DNA from: Salinarimonas ramus
GTDB lineage: Bacteria; Pseudomonadota; Alphaproteobacteria; Rhizobiales; Beijerinckiaceae
Direction of reading: 5' to 3'
DNA length: 64,000 nucleotides
Assembly: GCF_014645695.1 (NCBI RefSeq)
Contig: NZ_BMMF01000009.1
Span: 62,001 to 126,000, forward strand
This document shows positions 37,184-46,309 of the stretch, in pieces (position 1 is the first letter of the stretch; every line of letters starts with the position of its first letter). The position numbers were made by a program, and so were the translations under genes. The notes beneath the pieces are model-generated. The model was not told where the DNA came from, made no database searches, and saw only the letters and a program-made list of their open reading frames with translations.

Positions 37184-37215
37184 GCCGGATGATCGCCTCA
37201 TCCGGCATGCGTCGT
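37175..37215 (-). terminator. rpmJ terminator overlapping the next start codon
   Basis: Perfect 18-base stem (arms ACGACGCATGCCGGATGA and complement) with a five-base loop, followed on the minus strand by TTT. It lies 55 bases after the rpmJ stop and contains both in-frame ATG candidates of the TPR gene. Confidence 0.8.
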
Positions 37216-37270
37216 CAATCGCGTGAGGCCGCGCGCGCCTGCGGCGGATCGGCCCGCTGGGAAGCGGTGC

Positions 37271-37396
37271 TCAGCCCTGGCGGGCCTTGAAGCGCTTCTG
37301 CGTCTTGTTGATGATGTAGACGCGGCCCTTGCGGCGCACGATGCGATTGTCGCGGTGGCGCGTACGCAGCGACTTCAGCGAGTTGCGGATCTTCAT
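37271..37396 (-). CDS. rpmJ: 50S ribosomal protein L36, zinc-free type
   Basis: 41 residues. Starts [17 protein letters not shown] and contains [12 protein letters not shown] and the C-terminal QKRFKARQG. It is the C-minus form, without the cysteine/histidine zinc ribbon of the other L36 type. Preceded by a good promoter and a GAAGAG site, monocistronic, with a strong terminator. Confidence 0.96.
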   Translation of the reverse strand: MKIRNSLKSLRTRHRDNRIVRRKGRVYIINKTQKRFKARQG

Positions 37397-37505
37397 GGCT
37401 CTTCTCCTCGGCGGCGCGATGCGCCCCGGCGCCGATGCGTGCCGGCGCCGCGCCGCGGGGACGCGAAAACCGCTCGCACGCGGCGCCCGCGTGACGTTGG
37501 GCGGG

Positions 37506-37534
37506 GAGATAGCCGGAACGGAGCGCGCGGTCAA
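37506..37534 (-). promoter_or_regulatory. rpmJ promoter
   Basis: Minus-strand TTGACC (37534-37529), 17-base spacer, TATCTC (37511-37506), about 110 bases before the rpmJ ATG. The 330-base gap between rpmJ and pheS holds no gene. A weaker TTGACG-N17-TTGATC (37591-37619) and a GC hairpin (37664-37682) may belong to pheS on the plus strand. Confidence 0.6.
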
Positions 37535-37726
37535 CGCCTCGCGCGCGGCTCTTTCGTGACGCGCGAGGGCGATCGCGGGGCGCCGCGCACTTGACGCTCG
37601 CCTCCGCGCGCGCTTGATCTGCGCCACGTCGGAGCGAGACGCGCCGACGCACCTGGTTCAGTTCCGGCGCGCCCCGCGCCGGCGACGCTGACCGACCGCC
37701 CGTAGGCCGAACGCTCCGAGGACCCG

Positions 37727-38809
37727 ATGACCGACCTGACCGAGCTCGAACGCGACATCCTCGCCCGGATCGAGGCCGCGACCGACGAAGCCGCGCTCGA
37801 GTCCGTGCGCCTGTTCGCGCTCGGCAAGAAGGGCGTCGTCTCCGAGCGGCTGAAGTCGCTCGGCGGCATGTCGCCCGACGAGCGCAAGACCATGGGCCCG
37901 CAGATCAACGGCCTGCGCGACGCGGTGCAGGGCGCCATCGCCGCGCGCAAGGTGACGCTCGAGGAGGCGGCTCTCGCCCAGCGGCTCTCCGCCGAGCGCG
38001 TCGACGTGACGCTGCCCGTGCGCGAGAGCGCCGAGCAGCGCGGGCGCATCCACCCGCTCAGCCAGGTCTTCGACGAGCTCGTCGCGATCTTCGCCGACAT
38101 GGGCTTCTCCATCGCCGACGGCCCGGACGTGGAGACGGACTACTACAACTTCACCGCGCTCAACTTCCCCGAAGGCCATCCGGCGCGGGAGATGCACGAC
38201 ACGTTCTTCCTGCGCGAGGACGCGCAAGGCCTGCGCAAGGTGCTGCGCACCCACACCTCCCCGGTGCAGATCCGCACCATGGAAGCGGTGAAGCCGCCGA
38301 TCCGCATGATCATCCCCGGGCGGACCTACCGGCACGATTCGGACCAGACGCACACGCCGATGTTCCACCAGGTCGAGGGCCTCGTCATCGACGAGGGCGC
38401 GACCATGGCGAACCTGAAGTGGGTGCTGGAGGAGTTCTGCAAGGCCTTCTTCGAGATCGACGACGTGAAGATGCGCTTTCGCCCGTCCTTCTTCCCCTTC
38501 ACCGAGCCGTCCGCCGAGGTCGACATCCAGTGCGACCGCTCGGGCGGGGAGATCCGCTTCGGCCAGGGCACGGACTGGCTCGAGATCCTGGGATGCGGCA
38601 TGGTGCACCCCAACGTCTTGCGCAATTGCGGGCTCGACCCGGACGTCTACCAGGGCTTCGCCTGGGGCATGGGCATCGACCGCATCGCCATGCTGAAATA
38701 CGGGATCCCCGACCTGCGCGACATGTTCGAGGCCGACAAGCGCTGGATCGAGCATTACGGCTTCCGCCCGCTCGACCTGCCGACGCTGGCCGGCGGGCTG
38801 TCGAGCTGA
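37727..38809 (+). CDS. pheS: Phenylalanyl-tRNA synthetase alpha subunit
   Basis: 360 residues, full length. The N-terminal coiled-coil arm (about 1-85) binds tRNA-Phe. The class II catalytic core has motif 2 around [12 protein letters not shown], the FHQVEGL block, and motif 3 [18 protein letters not shown] near the C-terminus. pheT lies 793 bases downstream rather than directly next, because two small genes intervene. Confidence 0.97.
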   Translation: MTDLTELERDILARIEAATDEAALESVRLFALGKKGVVSERLKSLGGMSPDERKTMGPQINGLRDAVQGAIAARKVTLEEAALAQRLSAERVDVTLPVRESAEQRGRIHPLSQVFDELVAIFADMGFSIADGPDVETDYYNFTALNFPEGHPAREMHDTFFLREDAQGLRKVLRTHTSPVQIRTMEAVKPPIRMIIPGRTYRHDSDQTHTPMFHQVEGLVIDEGATMANLKWVLEEFCKAFFEIDDVKMRFRPSFFPFTEPSAEVDIQCDRSGGEIRFGQGTDWLEILGCGMVHPNVLRNCGLDPDVYQGFAWGMGIDRIAMLKYGIPDLRDMFEADKRWIEHYGFRPLDLPTLAGGLSS

Positions 38810-38836
38810 GCGCACGTGAGGCCGAAGGGCGAGGTC

Positions 38837-39112
38837 ATGACGGACGAGGAGATCAGGCGGCTCGTCGAGCCCATCCTGCGCAAGCATCTCGGGCCCTTCG
38901 GCTTCGAGACGGCGGAGGTCGTCTCCGGCCGGGACCACGACGGGGACCCGGCGATCTTCGTGCGGGCGCATTATCGCCCGAGCGACCCGAAAGCGGCGGG
39001 AAAGGCGCGTATCCACGCCTCCATCGCGATCGCGGACGCCCTCTCGGACCGCGGGGAGGAGCGCTACCCGTATCTGCGTCACCTCATCCCCGACGCGGAA
39101 GTCAGCCCATGA
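38837..39112 (+). CDS. Small protein coupled to a HEPN-domain gene, possible antitoxin
   Basis: 91 residues, not firmly recognised. It has a helical start ([17 protein letters not shown]), a strand region [17 protein letters not shown] and an ending [13 protein letters not shown] recall proteins with the DHDGDP pattern preceding HEPN genes, but could not confirm this. It is not a MNT nucleotidyltransferase, since no GSRARG motif is present. It follows pheS by 27 bases and overlaps the HEPN start (ATGA). Confidence 0.65.
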   Translation: MTDEEIRRLVEPILRKHLGPFGFETAEVVSGRDHDGDPAIFVRAHYRPSDPKAAGKARIHASIAIADALSDRGEERYPYLRHLIPDAEVSP

Positions 39113-39570
39113 CGCCCGCGGATCTCATTGCGACGGCGCGCTCGCTCGCTCGCGGACGGCGCGGCCGTCCGCGTCAGGCAAGCCTGAAGCGGGCCGTCAG
39201 CACCGCCTACTACGCCTCCTTCCATGCGACGGCGCGCCTTTGCGCCAACGCTCTGGTGGGCGCCTCGAAGGCACGCACGGACGCGTGGGCCCTGACGTAT
39301 CGCGGCATCCAGCACGGCTTCGCCAAGGACGTTCTCTCGCGGCGCGAGACCCGAGCGCTTCACGCGGGCGTGCACGAGTTCGCGAGCGCCTTCGTGCTGC
39401 TTCAGGAGATGCGTCACCAGGCCGATTACGACCCGCGTGCGAGCTTTACCCCCGCGGAGACGGTGGCCGCGATAGACGATGCCGAAAGCGGCATCGCCGC
39501 CCTCACCGCCGTCCCCGCCGACATCCGCCTCGACCTCGCCGCCCGCCTCCTCTTCAAGCCCCGGCCCTGA
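39109..39570 (+). CDS. HEPN-domain protein, possible RNase toxin, between pheS and pheT
   Basis: 153 residues, all helical. HEPN patterns: the N-terminal [24 protein letters not shown], and the late [18 protein letters not shown], where R-H...ADYD is the usual family block. An R-x(4-6)-H pair that would give RNase activity may be RALHAGVH (about 86-93); this is uncertain. Translationally coupled to the 91-residue protein and lying on the pheST transcript, 32 bases before pheT. Confidence 0.75.
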   Translation: MTPADLIATARSLARGRRGRPRQASLKRAVSTAYYASFHATARLCANALVGASKARTDAWALTYRGIQHGFAKDVLSRRETRALHAGVHEFASAFVLLQEMRHQADYDPRASFTPAETVAAIDDAESGIAALTAVPADIRLDLAARLLFKPRP

Positions 39571-39602
39571 CCGGGGCGCCGCCGACACGAACGGACGATC
39601 CG

Positions 39603-42017
39603 ATGAAGTTCACCCTCTCCTGGCTCAAGGAGCACCTCGAGACCTCGGCGTCCCTCGACGAGATCGTCGAGACGCTCACCCGCATCGGCCTCGAGGTCGA
39701 GGGCGTCGAGGACAAGGCGAAGGCGCTCGCGCCCTATCGCATCGCCGCCGTGCTCACCGCCGAGCAGCACCCCAACGCCGATCGGCTGCGGGTGTGCACC
39801 GTCGACCTCGGAGACGGTGCCGCGCCGACGCAGGTGGTCTGCGGCGCGCCCAATGCGCGGGCGGGGATGAAGTCGGTCTTCGCGCCGCCCGGCACCTACA
39901 TCCCGGGCAAGGACATCACGCTCGGCGTCGGCGTGATCCGCGGCGTCGAGAGCGCGGGCATGCTCTGCTCGGAGGCCGAGCTCGAGCTCTCCGAGGATCA
40001 CGACGGCATCATCGACCTGCCGCAGGACGCGCCGCTCGGCGCGGCCTATGCCGCCTATGCGGGCCTCGACGATCCGGTCGTCGAGATCAACCTCACGCCG
40101 AACCGCCCGGACTGCACCTCGGTGCGCGGCATCGCCCGCGATCTCGCGGCGACGGGGCTCGGCGCCCTGCGCCACGTCCCCGAGCCGCCGGTGGAGGGCG
40201 CCTTCCCGCTCGGGACGAAGGTGGTGCGCGACCTGCCGGAGCACCTCTGCCCGGCCTTCGCCCTTCGCCTCGTGTGCGGCGTGCGCAACGGGCCCTCGCC
40301 GGCCTGGATGCAGCGCCGGCTCAAGGCCATCGGGCTTCGCCCCATCAACGCGCTCGTCGACATCACCAACTACGTCACCTTCGATCGCGGCCGCCCGCTC
40401 CACGTCTTCGACGCCGCCAAGGTGAAGGGCGACCTCGTCGTGCGCGCCGCGCGCGCCGGCGAGAGCATCGTCGCGCTCGACGGGCGCACCTATGCGCTCG
40501 ACGAGAGCATCGTCGTCATCGCCGACGAGAACGGGCCGGAATCCATCGGCGGCGTCATGGGCGGCGAGCACACGGGCTGCGACGAGACGACGACGGACGT
40601 GCTCATCGAATCCGCCCTGTGGGACCCGCTCGACATCGCCCGCACCGGCCGCAAGCTCGGCATCGTCACCGATGCGCGCTACCGCTTCGAGCGCGGCGTC
40701 GATCCCAACGACACGCTGCCCGGCCTCGATCTCGCGACGAAGCTCGTGATGGAGCTGTGCGGCGGCACGCCGTCCGAGCACGTTCTGTCGGGACGCATTC
40801 CCGACACGAGCCGCATCATCTCCTTCCCGTGGCGGGAGACGAAGCGGCTCTCGGGCCTCGACGTGCCGCAGCCGGAGGCGAAGGTGATCCTCCAGGAGCT
40901 CGGCTTCCACCTCTCGGGCACGGGCGACGCCGTGAAGGTGCTGCCGCCGTCCTGGCGCCCGGACATCGAGGGCAAGGCCGACCTCGTCGAGGAGATCGTG
41001 CGCATCGCCGGCCTCGACCGCGTCACCGCGCGCCCGCTGCCGCGCGCCGGCGGCGTGGCGAAGCCCGTGCTCACCCCGATCCAGAAGCGCACCCGTGCGG
41101 CGAAGCGCCTCCTCGCCTCGCGCGGCATGCTCGAAGCCGTGACCTGGTCCTTCATCGCCAAGAGCGAGGCGCTGCTCTTCGGGGGCGGCGATCCCTCGCT
41201 CGAGCTCGCCAACCCCATCGCCGCCGATCTCTCCGACATGCGCCCCTCGCTCCTGCCCGGCCTGATCCGCGCGGCGCAGCGCAACGCCGATCGCGGCTTC
41301 CCGGACGTCGCCCTCTTCGAGGTCGGCCAGTGCTTCGCCTCCGATGCGCCCGAGGGCCAGACCATGCGCGCCGCCGGCGTGCGGCGCGGCACGGCGCGGG
41401 CGGAGGGCGTGGGCCGCCATTGGGACGGCGGCGCGCGCGTCGTCGACGTCTTCGACGTGAAAGCGGACGCGCTGGCGCTGCTCGGCGCGCTCGGCCTGCC
41501 GGTGGGCTCGCTGCAGATCGTGGCGGGCGGGCCGGATTGGCTGCATCCCGGCCGTTGCGGGCGCATCCAGCTGGGGCCCAAGGCCGTGTTCGGCCATTTC
41601 GGCGAGGTGCATCCCTCGATCGCCAAGGCGCTCGACGCCAAGGGCCCGCTCGTCGCCTTCGAGATCGTGCTCGACGCGCTGCCGCTGCCCAAGGCCAAGG
41701 CGACGAAGACGAAGCCCGCCCTCGCGCTCTCGGGCTTCCAGCCGCTGACGCGCGACTTCGCCTTCGTGGTGGATTCGGGCGTCGAGGCGGCGGCGATCGT
41801 GCGCGCGGCACAGGGCGCGGAGAAGGCGCTCGTCACCGACGTCTGCGTCTTCGACGTCTACGAGGGCGAGCACGTCGAGGCCGGCAAGAAGTCCGTCGCC
41901 ATCGCCGTCACGCTCCAGCCGCGCGAGAAGACGCTCACCGACGTGGAGATCGAGGCGATCTCGCAGAAGATCGTCGGCGAGGTGGCGAAGAAGACCGGGG
42001 CGATGCTTCGCGGGTGA
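39603..42017 (+). CDS. pheT: Phenylalanyl-tRNA synthetase beta subunit
   Basis: 804 residues, full length. The N-terminal tRNA-binding OB fold contains [12 protein letters not shown] (about 59-70) and the CGAPNAR block. B3/B4 editing, B5 ([12 protein letters not shown] precedes it) and the C-terminal anticodon-binding ferredoxin-like domain ([15 protein letters not shown] to [10 protein letters not shown]) are all present. ATG 39603 with MKFTLSWL is the family start. Converges on the SMP-30 gene. Confidence 0.97.
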   Translation: MKFTLSWLKEHLETSASLDEIVETLTRIGLEVEGVEDKAKALAPYRIAAVLTAEQHPNADRLRVCTVDLGDGAAPTQVVCGAPNARAGMKSVFAPPGTYIPGKDITLGVGVIRGVESAGMLCSEAELELSEDHDGIIDLPQDAPLGAAYAAYAGLDDPVVEINLTPNRPDCTSVRGIARDLAATGLGALRHVPEPPVEGAFPLGTKVVRDLPEHLCPAFALRLVCGVRNGPSPAWMQRRLKAIGLRPINALVDITNYVTFDRGRPLHVFDAAKVKGDLVVRAARAGESIVALDGRTYALDESIVVIADENGPESIGGVMGGEHTGCDETTTDVLIESALWDPLDIARTGRKLGIVTDARYRFERGVDPNDTLPGLDLATKLVMELCGGTPSEHVLSGRIPDTSRIISFPWRETKRLSGLDVPQPEAKVILQELGFHLSGTGDAVKVLPPSWRPDIEGKADLVEEIVRIAGLDRVTARPLPRAGGVAKPVLTPIQKRTRAAKRLLASRGMLEAVTWSFIAKSEALLFGGGDPSLELANPIAADLSDMRPSLLPGLIRAAQRNADRGFPDVALFEVGQCFASDAPEGQTMRAAGVRRGTARAEGVGRHWDGGARVVDVFDVKADALALLGALGLPVGSLQIVAGGPDWLHPGRCGRIQLGPKAVFGHFGEVHPSIAKALDAKGPLVAFEIVLDALPLPKAKATKTKPALALSGFQPLTRDFAFVVDSGVEAAAIVRAAQGAEKALVTDVCVFDVYEGEHVEAGKKSVAIAVTLQPREKTLTDVEIEAISQKIVGEVAKKTGAMLRG

Positions 42018-42033
42018 CGCGCTGCGCGCCAGG

Positions 42034-42960
42034 TCACGGCACCGCGCGAAACAGCTGCGCGGGCAGCCCCCGCGCGTCGGTCTCGATGCGGAAGAGATGG
42101 CCCGCCAGCGGATCGTGCGGCCGCGCGCGCGCCGCGGTGGCGACGTAGAGCGTCGAGAGGTCCGGGCCGCCGAAGGTGGCCTTGGTGATGTCGGGCGTCG
42201 GCAGGACGAGGACGTCCTTGCGCACGCCCTCCGCGTCGACGCGAAGCAGCCGCCCGGCCCCGTGCATGGCGATCCACAGATCGCCCTCCTCGCCGATCGT
42301 GACGCCGTCGGGCACGCCCGCCTCCTCGCCGAGATCGAGAAAGAGCGATGCGGGCCCCAGCCGCGCATCGCCGTCCTCCGCGAGGACGGCGCGCATGGTG
42401 ATGCGCTTTCCCGTCGTGTCGATCGTGTAGAGGGTCCTGCCGTCCGGCGAGAGCGCCGGGCCGTTCGTCACGACGAAGCCGTCCTCGATGGTGGAGACCG
42501 CGCGCCCGTCGAAGGCGTGGAAGGCGCCCGTCTCGGCGGTCTCGCCGGCGTCCATCGTGGAGAACCAGAGCGTCCCGTCGAGCCCGACGACGGCGTCGTT
42601 GCAGCGATTGCCCGGCAGCGCCGGCTCGACCGGGGCGAGATCGCGCAGCGTGCGGTCGATCAGGTCGAAGGCGACGAGGCGCGTTTCGAGCCCGGCCACC
42701 ACCACGTCCGGATCGGGAGTGAGCGCCACGAATCCGGCGCGCTCGGGCAGCTGCGTCGCGTGCGCTTCGCCCGCGGCCACGTCGAGCCGCCAGATCGTCG
42801 CCGCCGCGATGTCGACCCACAGGACGGCGCCGATCCGGTGATCCCAGACCGGCCCCTCGCCGAGCCCGGCGCCGCAGGCCGCCGCGATCTCGGGCGTTCC
42901 CGTCCGCGTCGCACCGTGTGCCCCCGTTCCTCCAATCGAGCCCGAACCACCCGAAACCAT
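42034..42960 (-). CDS. SMP-30/gluconolactonase family protein
   Basis: 308 residues, six-bladed beta-propeller lactonase. Metal-ligand positions appear in GEGPVWDHR (Glu), PGNRCNDAVVGLDG (Asn) and GVPDGVTIGEEGDLWIA (Asp). It hydrolyses sugar lactones such as gluconolactone. GGGGAGGGG precedes ATG 42960; 58 codons further upstream are open but poor. No sugar dehydrogenase or transporter lies next to it. Confidence 0.87.
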   Translation of the reverse strand: MVSGGSGSIGGTGAHGATRTGTPEIAAACGAGLGEGPVWDHRIGAVLWVDIAAATIWRLDVAAGEAHATQLPERAGFVALTPDPDVVVAGLETRLVAFDLIDRTLRDLAPVEPALPGNRCNDAVVGLDGTLWFSTMDAGETAETGAFHAFDGRAVSTIEDGFVVTNGPALSPDGRTLYTIDTTGKRITMRAVLAEDGDARLGPASLFLDLGEEAGVPDGVTIGEEGDLWIAMHGAGRLLRVDAEGVRKDVLVLPTPDITKATFGGPDLSTLYVATAARARPHDPLAGHLFRIETDARGLPAQLFRAVP

Positions 42961-43184
42961 GGCACCCCTCCCCCGCCGGCTTCCCGAGATTGCGTCCCTA
43001 TGTCGAATGCCAAGCGCGGCCATGGGTTCCCTTCCCCACGGGCAGCCGGACGCCGAGCACGGCGCCGCGTTGCCCCCGTACGACGAACGTTGTAACCACG
43101 GGCGTGCCGTCGCGGGCCCGCTCCGGTCCCGCACGTCGGCTCCCCTGCGTCATCGGGCTCGCACCCGACGAAGAGGACACGCCC

Positions 43185-44432
43185 ATGCCCGTTCCGTTCC
43201 CGCTCACGCGCCGCGCCGCCTTCGGCGCGTCCCTCGGCGCCGTCGTCGGCCTCGCGCTCGCTCTCGCGCATCCCCACGGGGCGCACGCGCAGGCGAGCGG
43301 CGAGCCCGTGCGGCTCGGCGAGCTGAACTCCTACTCGAACTTCGCGGCCTTCACCGTGCCCTATCGCCAGGGCTTCGAGATGGCCTTCGAGGAGATCAAC
43401 GAGGCCGGCGGCGTGCTCGGCGGGCGGCCCATCGAGGTGCTCTCGCGCGACGACGGCGCCTCGCCGGCGGACGCGACGCGCGTCGCCGAGGAGCTCGTCA
43501 CCCGCGAGGGCGTCTCGCTCATCTTCGGGAGCCTGCTCTCGAACGTCGGCGTGGCGCTGGCCGATTTCGCCGCCCAGCGCGAGATCCCCTACATCGCCGC
43601 CGAGCCGCTCTCGGACGCGCTCACCATGGAGCAGGGCAACCGCTTCACCTACCGCATCCGCCCCTCCACCTACATGCAGGTGGGCATGCTGGTGGAGGCG
43701 GCGAAGGCGTCGGGTGCCAAGCGCTGGGCGATCGTGGCGCCGAACTACGAGTACGGCCAGTCCGCCGCCGCCGATTTCGAGAAGCTGCTGCTCGAGGCCA
43801 TCCCGGACGCCGAGATCGTGGCGGAGCAATATCCCGCGCTCAACCGCATCGATGCCGGCGCCACCGTCTCGGCCATCGAGCAGTCGAACCCGGACGGCAT
43901 CTTCAACGTCCTCTTCGGCGCCGACCTCGTGCAGTTCGTGCGCCAGGGCGAGACCCGCGGCCTGTTCGAGGACCGCACCATCGTGAGCCTGCTCACCGGC
44001 GAGCCGGAATGGAACCTGCCGCTGGGCGAGGAGGTGCCCGACGGCTGGATCGTCACCGGCTATCCCTGGCAGGACATCGAGGAAGAGGAGCACCGCGCCT
44101 TCATCGCGGCCTACCAGGAGCGCTGGGACGAGACCCCGCGGCTCGGCTCGCTCCTCGGCTACGTCGTCGCGAACATGATCGCCGACGCCATCGAGACCGC
44201 CGGCTCCACCGAGACCGAGGCCATCCTCGCCGCCTTCGAGGGCGCGACCTTCGACACGGTGATCGGCGAGGTCTCCATCCGCCCCGAGGACAACCAGGCC
44301 GACATGGGCGCCTGGGTCGGCCTGCTCGAGCCCCGGGACGGCGTCGGCGCCATGCGGGAGTGGAGCTACAAGCCGGGCGCGCCCTACATGCCGCCGCTCG
44401 ACGTCGTGCGCGCCGCCCGCCCGGACCTCTGA
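43185..44432 (+). CDS. Periplasmic binding protein, branched-chain amino acid/urea type (orphan)
   Basis: 415 residues. The N-terminus PLTRRAAFGASLG with a hydrophobic stretch looks like a Tat or Sec signal. The type 1 binding fold follows: GELNSYSNFAAFTVPYRQG, FEEINEAGGVLGGRPIEV, IFGSLLSNVGVALADFA and WAIVAPNYEYGQSAA. No permease or ATPase gene is near, so it is either an orphan receptor or serves a transporter elsewhere. An AGAGGA site precedes ATG 43185. Confidence 0.87.
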   Translation: MPVPFPLTRRAAFGASLGAVVGLALALAHPHGAHAQASGEPVRLGELNSYSNFAAFTVPYRQGFEMAFEEINEAGGVLGGRPIEVLSRDDGASPADATRVAEELVTREGVSLIFGSLLSNVGVALADFAAQREIPYIAAEPLSDALTMEQGNRFTYRIRPSTYMQVGMLVEAAKASGAKRWAIVAPNYEYGQSAAADFEKLLLEAIPDAEIVAEQYPALNRIDAGATVSAIEQSNPDGIFNVLFGADLVQFVRQGETRGLFEDRTIVSLLTGEPEWNLPLGEEVPDGWIVTGYPWQDIEEEEHRAFIAAYQERWDETPRLGSLLGYVVANMIADAIETAGSTETEAILAAFEGATFDTVIGEVSIRPEDNQADMGAWVGLLEPRDGVGAMREWSYKPGAPYMPPLDVVRAARPDL

Positions 44433-44489
44433 GGCTCCCGCACCCGGCCTCCCGCACCCGCGCAAGCCTGGAGCAAGCCTCCCCCTCTA

Positions 44490-44520
44490 GACCTCGTCGC
44501 ATCGCAATGCCGACGAGGTC
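44490..44520 (+). promoter_or_regulatory. Hairpin that pairs with the motE ribosome binding site
   Basis: Ten-base perfect arms GACCTCGTCG (44490-44499) and CGACGAGGTC (44511-44520) with an 11-base loop. The right arm contains GAGG, the only good ribosome site for the motE ATG at 44524, so the folded leader would hide it. Confidence 0.6.
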
Positions 44521-44523
44521 GAG

Positions 44524-45039
44524 ATGCTCGTGCCCCTCAGGCTGACCGGCGCCGCCGCCTTCGCGCTCGGCGCCGTCCTCCTCCCCCCGCTCGCCTCCGC
44601 CCAGGAGGCCGAGGCTCCGCCTGCACGCCCGGCGGAGATCGCCCTCTATTGCGAGGCCATCCGCGACGAGGCGCAGGAAGCCCGCGCCCGCTGGCAGACG
44701 CAGGCGCTGGCCGATATCGAGGCGCGGCTCGAGGAGCGCCTCGCCGACCTCGAGCGCCTGCGCGTCGAGGTCGAGGCCGCGCTCGCCCGCCGCGAGGAGC
44801 ACCTGCGCCAGGCGGAGGAGGGCATCGTGGCGATCTACGCCCGCATGCGCCCCGACGCCGCCGCCGCCCAGCTCGCCGCGCTCGACGCGGAGATGGCCTC
44901 CGCCGTCCTCGCCAAGCTCGGGCCGCGCCAGGCGAGCGCCATCCTCAACGAGATGGAGCCCGGCCGCGCCGCCCAGCTCGCCCGCACCGCCACCGAAACC
45001 GCCCTGACCGACGCCCAAGAGCAGGAGCAGTCCCTATGA
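44524..45039 (+). CDS. motE: Flagellar motor chaperone MotE
   Basis: 171 residues. A signal peptide (about 1-27), a long alpha-helical arm (about 45-105, many E, R, A and L) and a C-terminal MgtE-N-like domain with IYARMRPDAAAAQLAAL and KLGPRQASAILNEM. MotE stabilises the stator protein MotC in Rhizobiales. First gene of a coupled flagellar operon; its stop overlaps flgH (ATGA). Confidence 0.88.
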   Translation: MLVPLRLTGAAAFALGAVLLPPLASAQEAEAPPARPAEIALYCEAIRDEAQEARARWQTQALADIEARLEERLADLERLRVEVEAALARREEHLRQAEEGIVAIYARMRPDAAAAQLAALDAEMASAVLAKLGPRQASAILNEMEPGRAAQLARTATETALTDAQEQEQSL

Positions 45040-45752
45040 CGCGTCCCTTCCTCACGCGCACGGCGGCCGTGCTCGCGCTGACCGCGCTCGCCGCCTGCTC
45101 CTCGACCACGAGCGACATCAACCAGGCGCCGGGCCTCACCCCCGTCGGCGCCGGGCTGACGACGGCGCACGCCGCGCTGCCCGTCTCCACCTCGCCCGCC
45201 GAGGGGCCGCGCGCCTACCATTCGCTCTGGAATTCGCAGCGCGACAACCTCTTCGCCGACAGCCGCGCCATGCGGGTCGGCGACGTCCTGACCGTGCGCA
45301 TCGCCATCGACGACGAGGCGAGCCTCGACAACCAGACGAGCCGCTCGCGAGATTCGGGCGCGGGCTTCGGGTTGGGCTTCGCCTTCGGCGTCGACGGGGC
45401 GGGCACGAGCGGCGATTTCGGCGCCGACCTCTCCGCCAACAGCCGCAGCCGCGGGCGCGGCAGCGTCGGGCGCTCGGAGCGCGTCGTGGTCTCCGTCGCC
45501 GCGGTGGTCACGCAGGTCCTGCCCAACGGCAACCTCCTGATCTCGGGCTCGCAGGAGGTGCGGGTGAACTACGAGGTGCGCGTCATCTCGGTCGCAGGCA
45601 TCGTGCGCCCGCGCGACATCTCCCCGCGCAACATCGTGCTCGCCGACCAGATCGCGGAGGCGCGAATCTCCTACGGCGGCGCGGGCCGCTCCACGGAGGT
45701 GCAGCAGCCCGGCTGGGGCCAGCAGCTCTACGACCGCGTCTCGCCGTTCTGA
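45036..45752 (+). CDS. flgH: Flagellar L-ring protein FlgH
   Basis: 238 residues. Outer-membrane lipoprotein with the lipobox LTALAACSS. Core motifs: SLWNSQRDNLFADSRAMRVGDVLTVRI, GNLLISGSQEVRVNYE, GIVRPRDISPRN and the C-terminal AEARISYGGAG. Overlaps motE upstream; fliL starts 11 bases after its stop. Confidence 0.95.
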   Translation: MTRPFLTRTAAVLALTALAACSSTTSDINQAPGLTPVGAGLTTAHAALPVSTSPAEGPRAYHSLWNSQRDNLFADSRAMRVGDVLTVRIAIDDEASLDNQTSRSRDSGAGFGLGFAFGVDGAGTSGDFGADLSANSRSRGRGSVGRSERVVVSVAAVVTQVLPNGNLLISGSQEVRVNYEVRVISVAGIVRPRDISPRNIVLADQIAEARISYGGAGRSTEVQQPGWGQQLYDRVSPF

Positions 45753-45763
45753 GGAGATCCACA

Positions 45764-46309
45764 ATGGCGCGCGAGCCGCAGATCGCAGCCCTGCCCGCCC
45801 CCGCCCGCCTGCGCGGCGAGGGCGCGGAGGGCGAAGGCAAGGCGAGGAAGGGACGCGAGAGCGGCTCGGGAACGGCCTTCGCCGGCGCCCTCGTCCTTCT
45901 CACGCTCTTCGGCATCGGCACCGGCGTCGGGCTCGGCCTGACGCTGGGCGAGATCGCCCCACCCGCCGTCATAGCCCGTGCGGACGGGGCGCCCGCGTCG
46001 GCCGCGAGCGACGCCGACGTCTCTCTCGTGCGCATGGAGCCCGTGGTCGCCAACCTCGTCGACCCCGCGGACGTGTGGGTGCGCGTCGACGGCGCGCTGC
46101 TCACCGAGGGCGTGGCGCCCGAGGAGGCGGACGCGCTGGCCGCACGTGTCGCCGGCGACACGCTGGCATACCTGCGCACGCTCCCCCTCGCGCGCCTCGA
46201 AGGCGCGACCGGCCTCGCGCATCTGCGCGAGGACCTCACCGAGCGCGCCCGCACCCGCTCCGAGGGCCGCGTGCGCGAGTTCGTCATCGAGAGCCTCGTC
46301 GTGCAATGA
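45764..46309 (+). CDS. fliL: Flagellar basal-body protein FliL
   Basis: 181 residues. Single membrane helix (about 44-66) near the N-terminus and a periplasmic domain with MEPVVANLVD and the conserved C-terminal block GLAHLREDLTERART...VREFVIESLVVQ (split here by an intervening stretch). It supports stator function. Overlaps fliP by four bases. Confidence 0.92.
   Translation: MAREPQIAALPAPARLRGEGAEGEGKARKGRESGSGTAFAGALVLLTLFGIGTGVGLGLTLGEIAPPAVIARADGAPASAASDADVSLVRMEPVVANLVDPADVWVRVDGALLTEGVAPEEADALAARVAGDTLAYLRTLPLARLEGATGLAHLREDLTERARTRSEGRVREFVIESLVVQ

Noticed and set aside
37664-37682. GC hairpin before pheS as an attenuator
   Set aside because: No T run, no leader peptide rich in Phe codons and no T-box pattern were found.
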